In this document: in pieces, positions 19,932 through 29,298 of the stretch | How the letters are laid out: every line of letters starts with the position of its first letter | How positions within the stretch are numbered: the stretch's first letter is position 1 | Origin: Arthrobacter pascens | Lineage (GTDB): Bacteria; Actinomycetota; Actinomycetes; Actinomycetales; Micrococcaceae | Direction: 5' to 3' | Assembly (NCBI RefSeq): GCF_030816475.1 | Contig: NZ_JAUSXF010000001.1 | Location: 1,922,001 to 1,986,000 of the forward strand | DNA: 64,000 bases | The notes under the pieces: generated by a model | Database searches by the model: none | What the model saw: only the letters and a program-made list of their open reading frames with translations | What the model was told of the DNA's origin: nothing | Translations under genes and position numbers: made by a program

Positions 19932-21659
19932 GTGGCTACGTACACTCAATCCGCACCCACCGGCGTCCTCGAGGCTCCCGTGGTTCCCAGGTCCAAGGGA
20001 CGCATCGTCGTCAACTGGATCACCTCCACCGACCACAAAGTCATCGGGTACATGTACCTGATCGCGTCATTTGTGTTCTTCTGCTTCGGCGGCGTGATGG
20101 CCCTTCTCATCCGGGCCGAACTGTTCGAGCCAGGCATGCAGATCCTGCAGACCAAGGAACAGTACAACCAGCTGTTCACGATGCACGGCACAGTGATGCT
20201 GCTGATGTTCGCCACGCCGCTGTTTGCCGGCTTCGCGAACGTCATCATGCCCCTGCAGATCGGCGCGCCCGACGTCGCGTTTCCGCGGCTGAACGCTTTG
20301 GCCTTCTGGTTCTTCCTGTTCGGTTCAACCATTGCAGTCTCTGGATTCATTACCCCGCAGGGCGCGGCGTCCTTCGGCTGGTTCGCCTATGCCCCGCTGA
20401 ACAACACCACCTTCAGCCCCGGCATCGGCGGCGACCTCTGGACTTTCGGCCTGGCCCTGTCAGGCTTCGGCACGATTCTTGGCGCCGTCAACTTCATCAC
20501 CACGATCATCTGCATGCGCGCTCCCGGCATGACGATGTGGCGCATGCCGATCTTCACCTGGAACACCCTGGTCACGGCAATCCTGGTCCTGATGGCCTTC
20601 CCGCCTTTTGCCGCGGCACTGTTCGCCCTCGGCGCTGACCGCCGGTTTGGTGCCCACATTTTCGATCCGGAAAACGGTGGAGCGGTCCTCTGGCAGCACC
20701 TGTTCTGGTTCTTCGGCCACCCTGAGGTGTACATCATCGCGCTGCCGTTCTTCGGCATCGTCTCTGAGATCTTCCCGGTCTTCAGCCGCAAGCCGATCTT
20801 CGGCTACAAGGGCCTGGTCTACGCGACCATCGCTATCGCCGCCCTGTCCGTCACGGTGTGGGCACACCACATGTACGTGACCGGCTCCGTGCTGCTGCCG
20901 TTCTTCGCCTTCATGACCATGCTCATCGCGGTGCCCACCGGTGTGAAGTTCTTCAACTGGATCGGCACCATGTGGCGGGGGTCCCTGACCTTCGAAACCC
21001 CCATGCTGTGGAGCCTCGGCTTCCTGGTCACGTTCCTCTTCGGCGGCCTGACCGGCATCATCCTGGCCTCGCCCCCGCTTGACTTCCACGTCTCCGATTC
21101 GTACTTCGTCGTGGCGCACTTCCACTACGTCGTCTTCGGCACCGTGGTGTTCGCGATGTTCGCCGGATTCTACTTCTGGTGGCCGAAGTGGACGGGCAAG
21201 ATGCTCAATGAGCGGCTCGGAAAGATCCACTTCTGGATGCTGTTCCTTGGCTTCCACGGCACCTTCCTGATCCAGCACTGGCTGGGCGTGGAAGGCATGC
21301 CCCGGCGCTACGCGGACTACATGCCTGAGGACGGCTTCACCTGGATGAACCAGTTCTCCACGATCTCCTCGTTCGTGCTCGGCGCATCACTGATTCCGTT
21401 CTTCTGGAACGTCTACATCACGTGGCGCACTGCGGAACGCGTCACCGTGGATGATCCGTGGGGCTTCGGTGCCTCACTGGAATGGGCCACGTCCTGCCCG
21501 CCGCCGCGCCACAATTTCACCTCACTGCCACGCATCCGCTCCGAGCGGCCGGCCCTGGACCTGCACCACCCGGAGCTGTCCCAGGTCCACACAGTCGAGG
21601 AACCTGCTCCGGTAGCTGCAACCCTCGGTAACGCCGACCAGAAGGACACCACCAAGTGA
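19932..21659 (+). CDS. ctaD: Cytochrome c oxidase subunit I (aa3)
   Basis: Catalytic heme-copper subunit of 575 residues with twelve expected transmembrane helices. The low-spin heme His lies in the TMHGTVML region, the CuB ligands in FFGHPEVY and VWAHHMY, and heme a/a3 His residues in [14 protein letters not shown] start ten bases after ctaC with GGGGAG upstream; it overlaps ctaF by four bases. It pumps protons while reducing O2 to water. Confidence 0.98.
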   Translation: MATYTQSAPTGVLEAPVVPRSKGRIVVNWITSTDHKVIGYMYLIASFVFFCFGGVMALLIRAELFEPGMQILQTKEQYNQLFTMHGTVMLLMFATPLFAGFANVIMPLQIGAPDVAFPRLNALAFWFFLFGSTIAVSGFITPQGAASFGWFAYAPLNNTTFSPGIGGDLWTFGLALSGFGTILGAVNFITTIICMRAPGMTMWRMPIFTWNTLVTAILVLMAFPPFAAALFALGADRRFGAHIFDPENGGAVLWQHLFWFFGHPEVYIIALPFFGIVSEIFPVFSRKPIFGYKGLVYATIAIAALSVTVWAHHMYVTGSVLLPFFAFMTMLIAVPTGVKFFNWIGTMWRGSLTFETPMLWSLGFLVTFLFGGLTGIILASPPLDFHVSDSYFVVAHFHYVVFGTVVFAMFAGFYFWWPKWTGKMLNERLGKIHFWMLFLGFHGTFLIQHWLGVEGMPRRYADYMPEDGFTWMNQFSTISSFVLGASLIPFFWNVYITWRTAERVTVDDPWGFGASLEWATSCPPPRHNFTSLPRIRSERPALDLHHPELSQVHTVEEPAPVAATLGNADQKDTTK

Positions 21660-22057
21660 AGATCGAATCATGGATATTTGGAGCCGGAGTCTTCTTCTTC
21701 GTACCGGTCTCCCTGGTTTACGGATTCCTGACCGGCTGGCATGAATGGGTCGGCACGCTGGGGATCCTCCTCGTCGGCGGTCTGGCTGGAATGATCGGCG
21801 GCTACCTGGGCTTCACGGGCAAACGCGTCGGTATGCGCCCCGAGGACCGGAACGACGCAGAGATCCATGAGGGCGCCGGCGAGCAGGGACATTTCAGTCC
21901 TTGGAGCTGGTGGCCGCTGGTCCTGGGACTCGCCTGCGCAGGTGGATTCCTGGGCATGGCCGTGGGTTTCTGGATTCTATTCATCAGTGCCGGACTCGCC
22001 GTCGTGGCCCTCGTTGGCTGGGTCTATGAGTACAGCCGCGGGGATCACGCCCACTAG
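21656..22057 (+). CDS. ctaF: Cytochrome c oxidase subunit 4 (actinobacterial)
   Basis: Small hydrophobic subunit of 133 residues found in actinobacterial aa3 oxidase. Two helices fall near the N-terminus ([20 protein letters not shown] and the following [18 protein letters not shown]), and further helices follow after the [10 protein letters not shown] segment. The GTG start overlaps the ctaD stop by four bases, indicating coupled translation and membership of the oxidase operon. Confidence 0.93.
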   Translation: MKIESWIFGAGVFFFVPVSLVYGFLTGWHEWVGTLGILLVGGLAGMIGGYLGFTGKRVGMRPEDRNDAEIHEGAGEQGHFSPWSWWPLVLGLACAGGFLGMAVGFWILFISAGLAVVALVGWVYEYSRGDHAH

Positions 22058-22098
22058 GTTCCAAAAGCGCGGTTTCTTCAACCGCAGCAGTGAGACAA

Positions 22099-22140
22099 AA
22101 CGACGTCGGGCCCCACCGTTTGGTGGGGCCCGACGTCGTT
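22099..22140. terminator. Terminator between ctaF and HPr gene
   Basis: AACGACGTCGGGCCCCACC (22099-22117) and GGTGGGGCCCGACGTCGTT (22122-22140) form a perfect 19-bp stem with a four-base GTTT loop. An A-run precedes and T's follow, so it can end transcription from both convergent sides. Confidence 0.88.
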
Positions 22141-22198
22141 CTGTCATGGTGCCTGTGGGAAGCCGGCAGGGACCGGGGCGGAAGCGCTCTGGAGAGTC

Positions 22199-22510
22199 CT
22201 AACGGGCCGCCTGCGACTCCAAAAGCTGTGCCAGCATGATCAGGGCGTCCTGCACTGCCTGGTGGCCTGAGGGGCCGTCAGCGGCGGAGTCGGCGATGGA
22301 CAGCTCCACCTCGCAGCCGTGGTGGAAATCGGCGGTCATCACTTCCAGAAGCGACCGGGCGTCGACGCCTTGGATTCCCGCTTTCCTGATCGTGACAGGC
22401 AGCCCGGTGTCCGTCACGGCCCTGACGAACAGCGCGGCGGGGCGCGCATGCAGGCCTATTGAGGCTGACACCATGGCCTTGCGAACTGGCAACGGGACTC
22501 CTTTTGTCAC
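22199..22510 (-). CDS. HPr family phosphocarrier protein
   Basis: Phosphocarrier of the sugar phosphotransferase system. The phosphorylated His is in GLHARPA (His21), and ARSLLEVM (Ser53) matches the regulatory-Ser region. I chose GTG at 22510 because GGAGGGGG lies five bases upstream; an in-frame TTG at 22528 would add six residues. The gene stands alone, without PTS enzymes. A DasR-like regulator gene, the known controller of PTS genes in streptomycetes, lies about 1.5 kb away. Confidence 0.9.
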   Translation of the reverse strand: MTKGVPLPVRKAMVSASIGLHARPAALFVRAVTDTGLPVTIRKAGIQGVDARSLLEVMTADFHHGCEVELSIADSAADGPSGHQAVQDALIMLAQLLESQAAR

Positions 22511-22589
22511 AACGGCCCCCTCCGTCAATCCTGATTTTCCTGTCCAAATATATCCGGCGTTCGCCTGGGACAGCTAAACAGGCACTGGC

Positions 22590-23102
22590 TCACCCTTGCG
22601 TTGATGCCCAGTCGGCAACGCGTTGAGCGCTCACCTCCTCCGGGATATCCTCGACACGCGTCATGATGGACCAGCGCACACCAAACGGGTCGCGGATACT
22701 GGCGTACCGATCGCCCGAGACAAAAGTGGACAGCGGCTCCCTGATGCTCGCTCCTGACTCCTCGGCGCGGGCAACGGTGGCATCGGCATCGGGGCAGTAG
22801 AAGCCAAGGGAGTAGCAGTCATCATCACGTCCGGGCGGGGGCACAAGGTGGTAGGCCGGATTGGGCTCACCCAGCTGCAGGCGCCCGTGACCGAAGTCAA
22901 GCTCGGCGTGCACGAGGACTCCTGCGATGTCGGTGACGGACACGGTGCGTGCTCCGAAGACGTACTCGTAGAAAGTGATGGCGTCCCTGGCACTGGGGAT
23001 CGCAAGGAACGGTGTCAGGCTCGTGAAGCCGTGCGGTGTACCGTGGCTCGTGTGTTCGCCGTGGGCGCCATTGGTCAGTTCTGGGCTTGTAGAATCACTC
23101 AT
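22590..23102 (-). CDS. VOC (glyoxalase/bleomycin resistance-like) protein
   Basis: Vicinal-oxygen-chelate fold protein of 170 residues. It starts with a His/Gly-rich tail, then TPFLAIPSARDAITFYEYVFGA, LVHAELDFGHGRLQLGEP and a C-terminal DPFGVRWSIMTRVED, as in PhnB/YdeJ-like VOC members. ATG at 23102 is used; a GTG at 23132 would lengthen it. It is divergent from an AraC-type regulator that may control it. The substrate is unknown. Confidence 0.85.
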   Translation of the reverse strand: MSDSTSPELTNGAHGEHTSHGTPHGFTSLTPFLAIPSARDAITFYEYVFGARTVSVTDIAGVLVHAELDFGHGRLQLGEPNPAYHLVPPPGRDDDCYSLGFYCPDADATVARAEESGASIREPLSTFVSGDRYASIRDPFGVRWSIMTRVEDIPEEVSAQRVADWASTQG

Positions 23103-23173
23103 GAATCTGACCGTACGCGACCTCACGACCACAGGCTTGGAGAATCGCGACAGCCTTTGAGGGGAGCAACACC

Positions 23174-23974
23174 ATCGCGGCTTCGTTCAAGGGCATCCTG
23201 TACCCGGCGCGGCTTCCTACGTTTCACCGTGTTCCCGCCCCGGACTGTGTCACAGACCTGGTGCAATGGTTCTGGATCCCTGAATGGGACATCGAGCCAG
23301 GGCACACGTCACGCCAGCAGGTGATCGCCTTTCCGACCTCCAACCTGGTGGTGCAGAACGACCTCGTCGAATTTGCGGGGCCAACCACCCGCTGCTCGCA
23401 TCGCGATCTCACCGGGCGGGGCTGGGCCGTTGGAGCACTCCTGCGTCCGGCTGTGGTTCCGCGTTTCATCGCGGACCCGGGTACCCTGCGGGATGCCCGG
23501 ATGGAATTGCCGTTCGCTGATCTGCATGCCGTCGTGTCTGAGGCCATGAGCGGGACAGATCCGGAGCAGCGTCGCCAGCTCGCGGTGGAGGCGTTCACTG
23601 CCTGGTTGGTAGCGCAGGGGACGGAGTTGTCCGAGGAAGGCCTGCTTGCAAACCGGATGATGGACGTCATCGGGGACAGCGCCGGCGCGACGCGGATCGA
23701 GGACGTCGCGGCCCGCCTGTTTGTTTCCCCAAGGACCCTCCAACGGGTGGCGAAGAAGTACATCGGGCTCAGTCCGTCCACACTAATGCGAAGGCGCCGG
23801 CTGCAGGAGGCCGTCGAACAGACCCGGACAAACCCGGGCACGGACCTCGCGGTGATCGCTGCCGGGCTAGGGTACGCCGATCATGCCCATCTAACGAACG
23901 ACTTCCAAAGGATCCTCGGCTTCACGCCAGGCAAGTATCGCCGGTCGTTGGTCCAGGGAAGACGGCAGCCCTGA
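23174..23974 (+). CDS. AraC family transcriptional regulator (possible ATC start)
   Basis: C-terminal AraC/XylS DNA-binding domain with two helix-turn-helix units (RIEDVAARLFVSPRTLQRVA and AVIAAGLGYADHAHLTNDFQ) after an N-terminal sensor-like region containing DLVQWFWIPEW. The frame is open back to a stop at 23159. The stretch FKGILYPARLPTFHRVPAP reads like true coding sequence, yet it has no ATG, GTG or TTG. GAGGGGAG lies eight bases before an ATC at 23174, so I place the start there. The first standard start is GTG at 23261. Confidence 0.75.
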   Translation: MAASFKGILYPARLPTFHRVPAPDCVTDLVQWFWIPEWDIEPGHTSRQQVIAFPTSNLVVQNDLVEFAGPTTRCSHRDLTGRGWAVGALLRPAVVPRFIADPGTLRDARMELPFADLHAVVSEAMSGTDPEQRRQLAVEAFTAWLVAQGTELSEEGLLANRMMDVIGDSAGATRIEDVAARLFVSPRTLQRVAKKYIGLSPSTLMRRRRLQEAVEQTRTNPGTDLAVIAAGLGYADHAHLTNDFQRILGFTPGKYRRSLVQGRRQP

Positions 23975-24007
23975 CCCGGTGGGGACCCCTCCGTTCTGAC
24001 GACTGGG

Positions 24008-24019
24008 TGGTCTAGACCT
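24008..24019. promoter_or_regulatory. dre-like operator upstream of GntR regulator
   Basis: TGGTCTAGACCT matches the DasR-responsive element core TGGTCTAGACCA at 11 of 12 positions. It lies 55 bases before the regulator's ATG and just upstream of a possible -10 TAAGAT (24034-24039). This suggests autoregulation by the adjacent HutC-type GntR protein. Confidence 0.6.
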
Positions 24020-24073
24020 CCGTCTGTTTACCTTAAGATTGGAAGGTGAACATAGAAGCAGGGGCAACCGGCC

Positions 24074-24865
24074 ATGGCTGCTAACGCTGCCGGAGTCACG
24101 GGCGAAATAGATCGCAGCAACGGGACCGCCATATACATCCAGCTGCGGGAAATCCTCCGCGCGTACATCGCGGATTCCTGTCCACCGGGATCGGCTTTGC
24201 CGTCTGAACGTGACCTGGCGGAGCGTTTCGGTCTGGCCAGGATGACAGTACGCCAAGCCATTGACGCGCTCGTAGGCGAAGAGGTCATTGAGCGCGTGGT
24301 CGGTCTGGGCACATTTGTCCGAAAGCCGAAACTCGATCTGCAGGTAAAGCTGACCTCCTACAGCGAGGAAATGCAGCGCCGCGGGATGGTCCCCGCAGCC
24401 AAGGTTCTCAGCTTCGAGCAAATCGCCGCCAGCGCCTTCCTGGCCCGTGAACTCCAGTTGGATGAGGGAACGCCGCTGGTGCGCTTCCGCCGGCTGCTGC
24501 TGGCAGACGGCGAACCGATGAGCGTGGATGAGAACTTCATCCCGGCGCACCGGGTTCCGGGGTTGCTGGAGGGCGAACCTCCAACCTCGCTGTATAACGT
24601 CCTCAGCGAGCAGTTCGGGCTTGTCATGGAATGGGGGGAGGACATGATCGAGGCGACCGCAGCATCCCCTTCGACAGCCCGGCTCCTGAACGTCGACGTC
24701 GGCTCACCTCTGCTCAAGATCCAGCGGCATGCGTTCGTTGCCCGGGCCATGGTGGACTACTCCGTCTCCTACTACCGCGCGGACCGCTATAAACTTTGGG
24801 TTCCGCTGCAGCGGCCCGGGGCGCGGACTGCACGCAGCCAGTCGGCCGGCTACCGGAATCATTAG
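24074..24865 (+). CDS. GntR/HutC family regulator, DasR-like
   Basis: 263-residue regulator with an N-terminal winged helix (SALPSERDLAERFGLARMTVRQAIDALV) and a C-terminal UTRA effector domain (about 90-245, with LTSYSEEMQRRG and SYYRADRYKLWV). DasR and NagR of this subfamily sense glucosamine-6-phosphate-type ligands and control GlcNAc/chitin and PTS genes. The dre-like site in its own promoter supports that placement. Effector identity is inferred. Confidence 0.83.
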   Translation: MAANAAGVTGEIDRSNGTAIYIQLREILRAYIADSCPPGSALPSERDLAERFGLARMTVRQAIDALVGEEVIERVVGLGTFVRKPKLDLQVKLTSYSEEMQRRGMVPAAKVLSFEQIAASAFLARELQLDEGTPLVRFRRLLLADGEPMSVDENFIPAHRVPGLLEGEPPTSLYNVLSEQFGLVMEWGEDMIEATAASPSTARLLNVDVGSPLLKIQRHAFVARAMVDYSVSYYRADRYKLWVPLQRPGARTARSQSAGYRNH

Positions 24866-24886
24866 CCTTCCAAAACTCCTGCCAAC

Positions 24887-24924
24887 GGGAAAGGCCCGGT
24901 CCACATTTGGACCGGGCCTTTCCC
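24887..24924. terminator. Bidirectional terminator between GntR gene and qcrB
   Basis: GGGAAAGGCCCGGTCCA (24887-24903) and TGGACCGGGCCTTTCCC (24908-24924) form a perfect 17-bp stem with a four-base loop. It lies between two convergent genes. Confidence 0.85.
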
Positions 24925-24943
24925 ATTGAGCGATATCTATGCC

Positions 24944-26620
24944 TTAGTGGCTCAAGCTCTTGCTTTCCTCGCGGGCTTCCACTGCCGGCTGGGCGTGGTG
25001 GCCGTGCGCGGCCTCCAGCTCCGCCGGGGTGGCCGGAGCAACCCGGTCCTCGAAGAACCAGCGCGACAGCCAGGCCCGCCGCTTCTCCTTGCGGGTGACG
25101 ATTCCGTGGTCGTTGGGAACCGCCGGAAGCGGAACCGGCGACTCAAAGCCCACCAGTTTGTAGTGCTTGTACTCATCGAGCGGTGCGTGAACCTCGATGA
25201 ACTCACCGTGGGGCAGGCGCACAATGCGTCCCGTTTCACGGCCGTGCAGGGCAATCTCGCGGTCCTTGCGCTGAAGCGCCAGCGCGACCCGCTTGGTGAC
25301 GGTGAACGCGATGACAGGCCCGATGAAGAACAAGGTCCGCAGCCAGTAGGTCACGTCGTTCAACGACACGTGGAAATGCGTGGCGATCAGGTCGGAACCA
25401 GCCGCTGCCCACATCACGCAGTACCAGGTAAACCCGGCCACACCGATCGCCGTACGGGTGGGCGCGTTGCGCGGGCGGTCCAGGACGTGGTGCTCGCGGT
25501 CGTCCTTGGTGATCCAGCGCTCGATCCAGGGGTACATGAACAGCACCGTGAAGATGATGCCCGCCGGAACCAGAGCCGGAAGCAGGACGTTCAGGGTCAG
25601 GACGTGCCCGAAGATGATGTATTCGAAGTGGAAGTCACCGATGACGCCGGGCATCAGGCGCAGGGCACCGTCAACGAAGCCGATGTACCAGTCGGGCTGA
25701 GTGCCGGCGGAAACCGGCGACGGGTCATAGGGACCGTAGTTCCAGATCGGGTTGATGGTGAAGAAGCCCGCCATCAGGGCCAGCACGCCGAACACGATGA
25801 AGAAGAAGCCGCCGGCCTTGGCTGCGTAGACGGGACCCAGCGGGTATCCCACAACGTTCCCGTCGTTGCGGCCGGGGCCGGGGTACTGAGTGTGCTTGTG
25901 AACAACCACCATGAAGAGGTGCAGCACAATCATCAGGAGGATCAACGCGGGGACGAGCAGGATGTGGAGCATGTAGAGGCGGCCGATGATGGCGGTGCCA
26001 GGGAACTCGCCGCCAAAGAGGAAGAAGGAGATGTACGTTCCCACCACAGGAATGGCTTTGATGACGCCGTCGATGATGCGCAGGCCGTTACCGGACAGCA
26101 GATCATCGGGGAGGGAGTAGCCGGTGAAACCGGCGGCCATTGCCAGGATGAGCAGCACTCCGCCGACAACCCAGTTCATTTCACGCGGCTTGCGGAAGGC
26201 GCCCGTGAAGAAGACGCGGAGCATGTGCACACCGATGGATGCAACGAACAGCAGGGCTGCCCAGTGGTGCACCTGGCGCATGAACAAGCCGCCCCGGACG
26301 TCGAAGGAGATGTTGAGCGATGAGCTGTAGGCCACCGACATTTCAACATTCTTCAGCGGCAGATAGGAACCGTCGTAGTGGGTTTCCGCCATAGAAGGGT
26401 CAAAGAAGAACGTCAGGAAGGTGCCTGACAGCAGCAGAATGACGAACGAGTAGAGCGCCACTTCACCGAACATGAACGACCAGTGGTCGGGGAAGACTTT
26501 GCGGCCGAACTCACGCAGAATGCCGGAACCGCCGACGCGCTGATCAACAAAATCAGTGATGCGTCCGGTTTTGGTCTTGGCGACGAAGGCGGGGGCTTCA
26601 GCTGTTGATGCTGCGCTCAT
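24944..26620 (-). CDS. qcrB: Ubiquinol/menaquinol-cytochrome c reductase cytochrome b subunit
   Basis: Diheme cytochrome b of the actinobacterial bcc complex, about 558 residues with eight or more transmembrane helices and a long C-terminal extension typical of actinobacteria. The heme-ligand His residues fall in helices with HHWAALLFVASIGVHMLRVF and in LHLFMVVVHKH. I use ATG at 26620, ten bases after GGGAG; ATG at 26626 and GTG at 26629 are alternatives. It overlaps the 3' end of qcrA. Confidence 0.95.
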   Translation of the reverse strand: MSAASTAEAPAFVAKTKTGRITDFVDQRVGGSGILREFGRKVFPDHWSFMFGEVALYSFVILLLSGTFLTFFFDPSMAETHYDGSYLPLKNVEMSVAYSSSLNISFDVRGGLFMRQVHHWAALLFVASIGVHMLRVFFTGAFRKPREMNWVVGGVLLILAMAAGFTGYSLPDDLLSGNGLRIIDGVIKAIPVVGTYISFFLFGGEFPGTAIIGRLYMLHILLVPALILLMIVLHLFMVVVHKHTQYPGPGRNDGNVVGYPLGPVYAAKAGGFFFIVFGVLALMAGFFTINPIWNYGPYDPSPVSAGTQPDWYIGFVDGALRLMPGVIGDFHFEYIIFGHVLTLNVLLPALVPAGIIFTVLFMYPWIERWITKDDREHHVLDRPRNAPTRTAIGVAGFTWYCVMWAAAGSDLIATHFHVSLNDVTYWLRTLFFIGPVIAFTVTKRVALALQRKDREIALHGRETGRIVRLPHGEFIEVHAPLDEYKHYKLVGFESPVPLPAVPNDHGIVTRKEKRRAWLSRWFFEDRVAPATPAELEAAHGHHAQPAVEAREESKSLSH

Positions 26621-27668
26621 GCTCATCACGCTCCCAGTAACTAGGTCCAACAGGTTCTTTGAAGTCGCTGGTTGCGACCAGGTAGCCCTCGTCGTCCACT
26701 GCGATGGGCAGCTGGGGGAGGGGGCGGCTGGCCGGGCCGAAGATCACCTTGCACTCGTTCGTGAGGTCAAAGGTGGACTGGTGGCACGGGCACAGCAGGT
26801 GGTGCGTCTGCTGCTCATAGAGAGCAACCGGGCAACCGACGTGGGTGCAGATCTTGGAGTATGCAACGATTCCGTTGTAGCTCCAGTCCTCGCGGCCCTT
26901 GGAAGGGTTAAGGGACGCTGGATCGAGGCGCATGAGGAGCACAACGGCCTTGGCCTTTTCGTTGAGCTTGCCTTCATGCAGTTCGTTGAGGCCCTCCGGG
27001 ATGACGTGGAAGGCGGAGCCGAGCGTGACGTCCGACGCCTTGATCGGCGTACCATCAGGGTCCCTGGTGAGGCGCTTGAGCTTGCCCTCCTGAGGTGCCC
27101 ACATGGTGTGCGAGAGCGTTTTGTCGGGACGCGGGCCCAGGTCGCCGAATACTGCCAGAGCGGGAAGGGGGGCGAGTGCGACGGCGCCGAGCAGGGTGTT
27201 GCGGATTAACGGGCGACGCTTGATGCCCGTCTCCTCCACGATGTCGTCAACGATCCTGACGGCGGCCACGCGGTCCTCTTCGATGCGGACTGCGTGCCGC
27301 TCCTCCGAGACCTCGTGGTCGGGCATCAGGGCTTTGGCCCAGTGGACAATGCCGGTACCGATGCCAAGCATCGCAAACGCCGTGCCGATACCCAGCAATG
27401 CGTTCTGCAGGCGGATGGTGGCGATGCTGGAGTCGTCGCCCAGATCGATGGCGAAGTACGCCACCAGGAAGATCAGGGTGCCAACAACTGAGGCGCCAAA
27501 AAGTAGGGCGACCTGCCGTTCTGCACGCTTTGCGGCCTTCGGGTCCGTGTCAGCCAGGCGCAAACGGTGCGGGGGAATTCCAGGATCCTGGAACTTCTCC
27601 ACCTCATTCTGACCAGCCGTAGCTACGGTGCCCGAGTGGTTCGGACTGCCGTCACTATGGTTGCCCAT
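26598..27668 (-). CDS. qcrA: Rieske iron-sulfur subunit of bcc complex
   Basis: Rieske protein of 356 residues. The 2Fe-2S ligands are in CTHVGCP and CPCHQS near the C-terminus. Three transmembrane segments occur in the N-terminal half (about 60-85, 95-115, 160-180), the actinobacterial form with extra helices. ATG at 27668 is preceded by GAGG at six bases; an in-frame ATG at 27680 would add four residues. It accepts electrons from menaquinol and passes them to the cytochrome c subunit. Confidence 0.95.
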   Translation of the reverse strand: MGNHSDGSPNHSGTVATAGQNEVEKFQDPGIPPHRLRLADTDPKAAKRAERQVALLFGASVVGTLIFLVAYFAIDLGDDSSIATIRLQNALLGIGTAFAMLGIGTGIVHWAKALMPDHEVSEERHAVRIEEDRVAAVRIVDDIVEETGIKRRPLIRNTLLGAVALAPLPALAVFGDLGPRPDKTLSHTMWAPQEGKLKRLTRDPDGTPIKASDVTLGSAFHVIPEGLNELHEGKLNEKAKAVVLLMRLDPASLNPSKGREDWSYNGIVAYSKICTHVGCPVALYEQQTHHLLCPCHQSTFDLTNECKVIFGPASRPLPQLPIAVDDEGYLVATSDFKEPVGPSYWERDEHERSINS

Positions 27669-27769
27669 AATTCGCCTCATCCTTCTCTCGTCCCGGCTTC
27701 TGCCGAGTTAGTTTTCAATGTCAAACTGCTGAGTGATCAGCAGAAATTCTGATGGTGTTTGCCGAGCGC

Positions 27770-28555
27770 CTAGGACGTCCGGGAGGTCAGCCAGATGGTA
27801 AAGGCGATAATGACGCCCAGCCCGGCGATCCAGACAAACAGGCCCTCGGAGACCGGGCCCAAAGCACCGAGATCCGCACCACCGGGGGACCCGTTGGACT
27901 CAATCTGCTTCAGGAACGTGATGATGTCGCGCTTGCCTTCCGGGGAGACGTTGGCGTCACTGAAGACCGGCATGTTCTGCGGTCCCGAAACCATGGCCTC
28001 GTAGATGTGCTTACCGGAGACGCCGGCCAGGGCCGGTGCAAACTTGCCGCGGGTCAGGGCGCCGCCTGCCGCAGCGGCGTTGTGGCACATGGCGCAGTTA
28101 GTGCGGAACAGCTCGCCGCCCGCAGCGGCGTCGCCCTTTTCGTCCAACAGGCCTTCTTCGGGAATCGCAGGGCCGGCTCCCAGGGAAGCGACGTAGGCTG
28201 CAAGCTGATGCGTCTGTTCGTCGTTGAACTGGGCGGGCTTCTGGTACGCCTGCGGACCGTTCATCTGCATTGGCATGCGGCCGGTGCCTACCTGGAAGTC
28301 CACGGCAGCTGCGCCGACGCCAACCAGGGACGGAGCGTCCTTGGATCCGCTCGCACCCATTCCGTGGCATGTGGCGCAGTTGGCGGCGAAGAGCTTTCCG
28401 CCCTCCTCCACGTCGCTTGAGCTAAAGCTCGTCGATGCCTTGGCCTGGTTGACGGTGGTGGCGACGGCGTAGAGCCCACCTGTGACGAGGAGTCCCAGCA
28501 GGAGCAGCGCTATGGCTGCAAGGGGGTGACGCCGCTTTTGCGAGAGTGCCTTCAC
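27770..28555 (-). CDS. qcrC: Diheme cytochrome c subunit of bcc complex
   Basis: Membrane-bound diheme cytochrome c of 261 residues. Heme sites are CATCH and CAMCH in two fused cytochrome c domains. An N-terminal helix (about 12-32) and a C-terminal helix (about 238-257) anchor it. In actinobacteria this subunit replaces soluble cytochrome c and links the bcc complex directly to aa3 oxidase. GTG start. Confidence 0.95.
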   Translation of the reverse strand: MKALSQKRRHPLAAIALLLLGLLVTGGLYAVATTVNQAKASTSFSSSDVEEGGKLFAANCATCHGMGASGSKDAPSLVGVGAAAVDFQVGTGRMPMQMNGPQAYQKPAQFNDEQTHQLAAYVASLGAGPAIPEEGLLDEKGDAAAGGELFRTNCAMCHNAAAAGGALTRGKFAPALAGVSGKHIYEAMVSGPQNMPVFSDANVSPEGKRDIITFLKQIESNGSPGGADLGALGPVSEGLFVWIAGLGVIIAFTIWLTSRTS

Positions 28556-28642
28556 GTGGTGGTTCCTTTATTCGATGCTGCGCCGGCTCCAGGAGCCGCT
28601 TCTTGAAATTCTGCCTCTTGTAGAAAAAGAATCAAAGCTTGA

Positions 28643-29281
28643 CTACTTGAGCACGTAGATGACCAGGAAGAGGCCGATCCACACTACGTCCACAAAGTGC
28701 CAGTAGTACGAGGTGACAATCGCAGACGTGGCCTCGAAGTGGCCGAACTTCTTCGCGACGAAGGAGCGGCCGATGATGAAGAGGAATGCAATGAGGCCGC
28801 CGATAACGTGCAGGCCATGGAACCCGGTGGTGATGTAGAAGGAGGAGCCGTACGCGTTGGCAGAGAGCGTAACGTGCTCGGAAACCAACATGGCGTATTC
28901 GGTGGTCTGGCCCGCTACGAAGAACCCGCCCATGAGGAACGTCAAAGTGAACCATTCGTTCATTCCCCAGCGGGAGAACTGGAACGGGCCACCCGTCTTG
29001 CGGGGTTGCAGCCGCTCGGCGGCGAAGACACCCATCTGGCAAGTGAAGGAACTGGCCACGAGGACGATGGTGTTGACGAGCGCAAAGGGGAAGTTGAGCT
29101 TTGCTGTCTCTTCCGCCCACAACTGTCCGCTCGTGGAGCGCAGTGTGAAGTACATGGCGAAGAGACCGGCGAAGAACATCAACTCGCTGGACAGCCACAC
29201 TACGGTTCCAACGGAGACCATATTGGGGCGGTTCAGCGTGGGGTGCGCCGGGGTACTGGGGGCATGGGTCGCAGATGTCAC
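28643..29281 (-). CDS. ctaE: Cytochrome c oxidase subunit III (aa3)
   Basis: Heme-copper oxidase subunit III with five to six helices, 212 residues from the chosen start. Family segments such as [28 protein letters not shown] and [10 protein letters not shown] are clear. GTG at 29281 is used: a -10 CATAAT ends six bases before it, predicting a leaderless transcript, and no Shine-Dalgarno precedes it. It leads the ctaE-qcrC-qcrA-qcrB cluster, so oxidase and reductase subunits are expressed together. Confidence 0.93.
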   Translation of the reverse strand: MTSATHAPSTPAHPTLNRPNMVSVGTVVWLSSELMFFAGLFAMYFTLRSTSGQLWAEETAKLNFPFALVNTIVLVASSFTCQMGVFAAERLQPRKTGGPFQFSRWGMNEWFTLTFLMGGFFVAGQTTEYAMLVSEHVTLSANAYGSSFYITTGFHGLHVIGGLIAFLFIIGRSFVAKKFGHFEATSAIVTSYYWHFVDVVWIGLFLVIYVLK

Positions 29282-29298
29282 ATAGACATTATGTCTAT
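29282..29298 (-). promoter_or_regulatory. Palindrome at the ctaE promoter
   Basis: ATAGACAT-T-ATGTCTAT (8-bp arms, one central base) directly abuts the ctaE GTG. On the minus strand it contains a CATAAT -10-like box, with TTGGGA 18 bases further upstream as a possible -35. It could be an operator that blocks a leaderless promoter. Confidence 0.45.

Noticed and set aside
24926..26323. 465-codon rightward open frame opposite qcrB
   Set aside because: Antisense to qcrB with a His/Gln/Asp/Glu-rich composition that mirrors hydrophobic codons; no domain or ribosome-binding site.
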